The notes beneath the pieces are model-generated. The model did not search any database. It was not told where the DNA came from and saw nothing but the letters and a program-made list of their open reading frames with translations. From Siniperca chuatsi (Eukaryota; Chordata; Actinopteri; Centrarchiformes; Sinipercidae): a stretch of 64,000 bases of DNA. Location of the stretch: positions 12,050,667 to 12,114,666 of the forward strand of contig NC_058043.1 in assembly GCF_020085105.1 (NCBI RefSeq), in the 5' to 3' direction. Each line of letters opens with the position of its first letter. Position 1 is the stretch's first letter. Shown one piece after another: positions 53,381 to 64,000 of this stretch. A program made the translations under genes and the position numbers.

Positions 53381-56083
53381 ACTGAACTGAATAAATGTCC
53401 TGATTATAGTCGTCCTATAGTACATTTGTGTAGATGAGGGCGAAACTGTAGTAGCTCTGGCACTGACGGGATTTAAATGTTAAGTAATGTTGCATTTACT
53501 CAAGTCACACCCTTGCTCAATGTTTACATGTAAGTCGTGTTTACGAGCAGCACTGAATGCACCTTGAGAGGTCAGAGCGTCCCCCCTCCCCGCTCCGCCC
53601 CACCCTGCTGGAGAGAGAAATAGTCTGGATTTTACCGTGCACCTGATAAAGAAAGCAGCTCCTCATGATGTTACACACTGAGAAGAAAGTGTAAAGGCAT
53701 TTCCTGACGAGGTGTTAAAATAAACATCACGGGGCAAAGTTTTAAAAATCTATTATTTGTTTAAGGCAAAAATGTATAGTTGGGCATCACAGTCCCAACT
53801 TGTATGGGTCTGACTGTTAAAATATATATACACAAACACACTTCCAGGTGGCTTTACGGCTATGCAAATCAGTTCATCTCTGTATTTAGGATTAATGGTG
53901 ATTGCAAAGAAAAGCTAGACACTAACAGCTCCCCCTTGTGTGAGATCTGCAGCCTGCCACATGTTTAAGACAGTTTCCAGAGGTATCCTGCATCTATTGT
54001 TTATTTTTTTACCACATTTTGATTAGTCATAGAAGGAAAAGCACAGGTGTTACCAATATCATTAACTATGGCTCGGTTTTATTCGTGTCCCAGTAAGCCA
54101 CGACAGTGTGACAGTGAGGCAGCATGCACAATAACAGGAACCCTGAGACTGAAGCACCTAAATGGAATTCAGCCATTATTACTTTTATTATTTACACTTG
54201 TGCTTTTCCTACTGTCAAAATGTCTTCTGTGGACCTCACATCATTTATAACCTCCAACTTCAACATGATCAGAGGTCTAATTAGCCAGAATAAGAGAAAA
54301 CACCTGTGTGGGTGTTCAGGGCCTTTAAGCTGTTTTTTAAAATCCCTTTGATTTTCTTTTGTCAGTCACACTGTGGGTTAATTGGCCGGTATAATTAATA
54401 ATGGAGGATCTATGGTTACAGCTAAACATGGCCTGTCGGGCCCTGTATTCCGTCTTCTTTAGTGTGTCTCGCCACATCTCTCGGCAGACAAGTCAAGTCA
54501 AGTCAAATGTCCCCAAAATAAATTGTAAGATGCATTACTCAGTGTATAATCTAATTTGTTTTTTTTGGCCACTTTCTGATAACAAATGTTCTTATAAAAC
54601 ATTAAACGTTACGGATATTATACTCATGCATCTGTTGTCATTCATTATGTTTACCCCTCCCCCATCCATCCATCTCCAGCCTGACAAAATATAGCATTAT
54701 GTTCAAGTTTAAAACAGCTTTATCAGTAAATAATACAGTATGAAACAAAAGTATCAGAAACATTTTCTATTCTGGTGGATTATTTCTACCGCAGTTTTAT
54801 CATTCAACCCTTACAAAAATGCTTTTATCACGTGAGTGTCATCATCTGTCCCAAGGATACATCACACCAGAACATAAACACTTTACTCTAAGTCCCCATA
54901 TTTAGCATTTATGAGCAGATATAAGTGTTTATTAATGTATTTGTCAACAACTAGAACTCCTCCTGTGGACACCCATAAGTGGAGGCTGCTGTACAGTATA
55001 AACAGATAATGAATGACAACAGAGTAAAACTCAGTTATAATATAAAATGTCTTCAAAAGGAGAAGTTAATTGTTAACAAATACTGCACATTATTAAACAC
55101 TCATAAATGTCCTTTTCTCTGCTTACAACTACATTAAATGTTTATATACTGCTTATAAATGATAAATAGGGGGATTTAAAGTAAAGTGTTACCAACAAAT
55201 AAAAATTTAATTATAATTAACTGAACTAAATGCAGAGATTATGTGGCTTTACACTTACCAACATCTCACTAGCAATTTCCATATCCAAGTTAAACACTTT
55301 GATTGTTGGTTTATCAGAAATAAGTTGTTTTGGACATGCATCATTTTAATTTATTTGATCTGTAATAGTTGAAGTTTACTAATAAAAATGTCGAAACTGA
55401 AACTATCCACCACCCAGTGAGTTTATAGTGAGCACAAATCTGTAAAGCAAGACACCTTGAATGCTCAGTTTTCTTATTCCCTAAACAGGTAAGAAAAAAT
55501 GTCTGCAGCCCAGTAAGATGTCCGTCTGAGGCAACATAAAGAGTGATCTTATCCCCTTGAGTGGAAACAACGTGTATATTTCAGTTCTAAATTTCAGATT
55601 TCATTAAAAATGTGATTAAAAGACCTGCGTTATTATTCCCAGTTTAGGGAGACAAGAGAGGAATCTGGAAATCAATCTGGAAACATTGTCCTTTCGGGAC
55701 TTTTATTTAGAAATTTTTCCATCCCAAATTTCAGTGGGTACAAGGAAATGACAAGGCTGTGAATCACCATGGCAACAGTGTGACTTCCAAAATACCCACC
55801 GTACCCAGAGACATGACAGCCGGCCAAAGAGCTTTTCATTTCCTGTCAGAAACAGTCGACGTTTTCTAGAATATAAGGCAGCCAAATGTTTCTCTCATTC
55901 TCCAAAAGATCAGGAAGTTTGTTTTTTGGACTTTCCTTCAATCAATGTAAAGTCTTTTGGAAATGTATTTTACTCTGTTTATACAGAAACACAAAAATAA
56001 CGGGCTAAGTTACAAAAAGGACATGGCAAAATAGTCCGTTCATATTTCATGGTTCACCTGTCCCACAGTGAAGCCTCGACCTT
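53380..56083. other. Spacer between shisa4 and ipo9
   Basis: No gene recognised. Mostly AT-rich DNA with a small (AAGTC)n patch near 54487-54503. Open frames at 54047-54694 have no family match or splice signals that would support them. Confidence 0.5.
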
Positions 56084-56089
56084 TTTATT
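56084..56089 (-). terminator. ipo9: Candidate poly(A) signal of ipo9
   Basis: AATAAA on the minus strand about 345 bases after the ipo9 stop; a second one at 55702-55707 is an alternative. Confidence 0.45.
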
Positions 56090-56432
56090 CAATCCTCTTG
56101 TTCAGTCTGACATTACTCTAAAATGGTAAGTCCTCTGACCTTCAGGAACAGACCTGGGCAGTCTCTCACCTCTTCATCTTCCTCAGTTTAACATCTGCAA
56201 AGTCCTTCATCTCATCACAAGTATGCAGAAACAGGGGACTTATGGGTAAGTGCACATCCATCTCTTTTAACCCCGTGCCCTTCCACTGCCAGGCCCACCA
56301 TCCCAAGTTTTTCTCTCCTTTTTCTTTGCTATGTTGTAAATATTCTTCACGAGAGCATAAGTGACGGGGCAATAGGAGAGTTTTAGGGCGTTGTCGATGG
56401 AAGAAGAAGTGTTGGAGCAGCAGATGGCGGGG

Positions 56433-63803
<7,371 letters not shown>

Positions 63804-64000
63804 CTGAGAAAAGATAAGAGACAAATCAAATCTATGTGTCTCTTAACTTAACATGTCTATGTCTTCTCTGGAAAACACTTTGTGATTGTTGCTTGAAAAA
63901 GTGCCAGACTTTGTTAAGAGAAACACTGATTCCAGCTTATGTCAAAATATTAGAGATAAGCTGGAAAATTTAAAGTCCCAAATCTTGACAGTGGGTCTTA

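Overview
The window is vertebrate nuclear DNA, almost certainly from a ray-finned fish and probably a percomorph teleost. Genes are split by GT-AG introns, and the introns and spacers are full of teleost-type repeats: hAT-like MITEs, a tRNA-derived SINE, Tc1/mariner and LINE-tail relics, a foldback element and long dinucleotide runs. No bacterial, plasmid, CRISPR or viral architecture is present.

Five recognisable protein genes lie in tandem, all on the minus strand. From high to low coordinates they are: ipo9 (importin-9, last nine coding exons only, running off the right edge), shisa4 (five coding exons), lmod1 (leiomodin-1, three coding exons), timm17a (six coding exons) and rap1a (Rap1 small GTPase, six coding exons plus 5' non-coding exons). 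I rebuilt every coding exon by hand from splice signals, reading phase and family homology, and all intron phases close. The ipo9-shisa4-lmod1-timm17a block matches the neighbourhood known from human 1q32.1. RAP1A is on human 1p13.2, so its position here is a difference in linkage. At the extreme left (1-600) a plus-strand gene ends in a short C-terminal exon with a poly(A) signal; I do not recognise its product.

Layout: 1-600, tail of the unknown plus-strand gene; 0.6-11.8 kb, repeat-rich spacer with one orphan exon-like segment; 11.8-27.3 kb, rap1a; 27.3-29.1 kb, spacer full of repeats; 29.1-35.9 kb, timm17a; 35.9-38.1 kb, spacer; 38.1-43.0 kb, lmod1; 43.0-46.4 kb, spacer with a foldback element; 46.4-52.9 kb, shisa4; 52.9-56.0 kb, spacer; 56.0-64.0 kb, ipo9 3' half.

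The genes do not form one pathway: a nuclear import receptor, a small membrane adaptor, a smooth-muscle actin nucleator, a mitochondrial inner-membrane translocase subunit and an adhesion GTPase. The most informative non-genic signals are a three-level nest of transposons with target-site duplications at two levels, CArG boxes at lmod1, a compact CRE/E-box cluster at the timm17a start, and a shared TAACGTTA/AGCTAGCT vocabulary in the first introns of rap1a, timm17a and shisa4. I found no evidence of a wholly novel multi-gene system.
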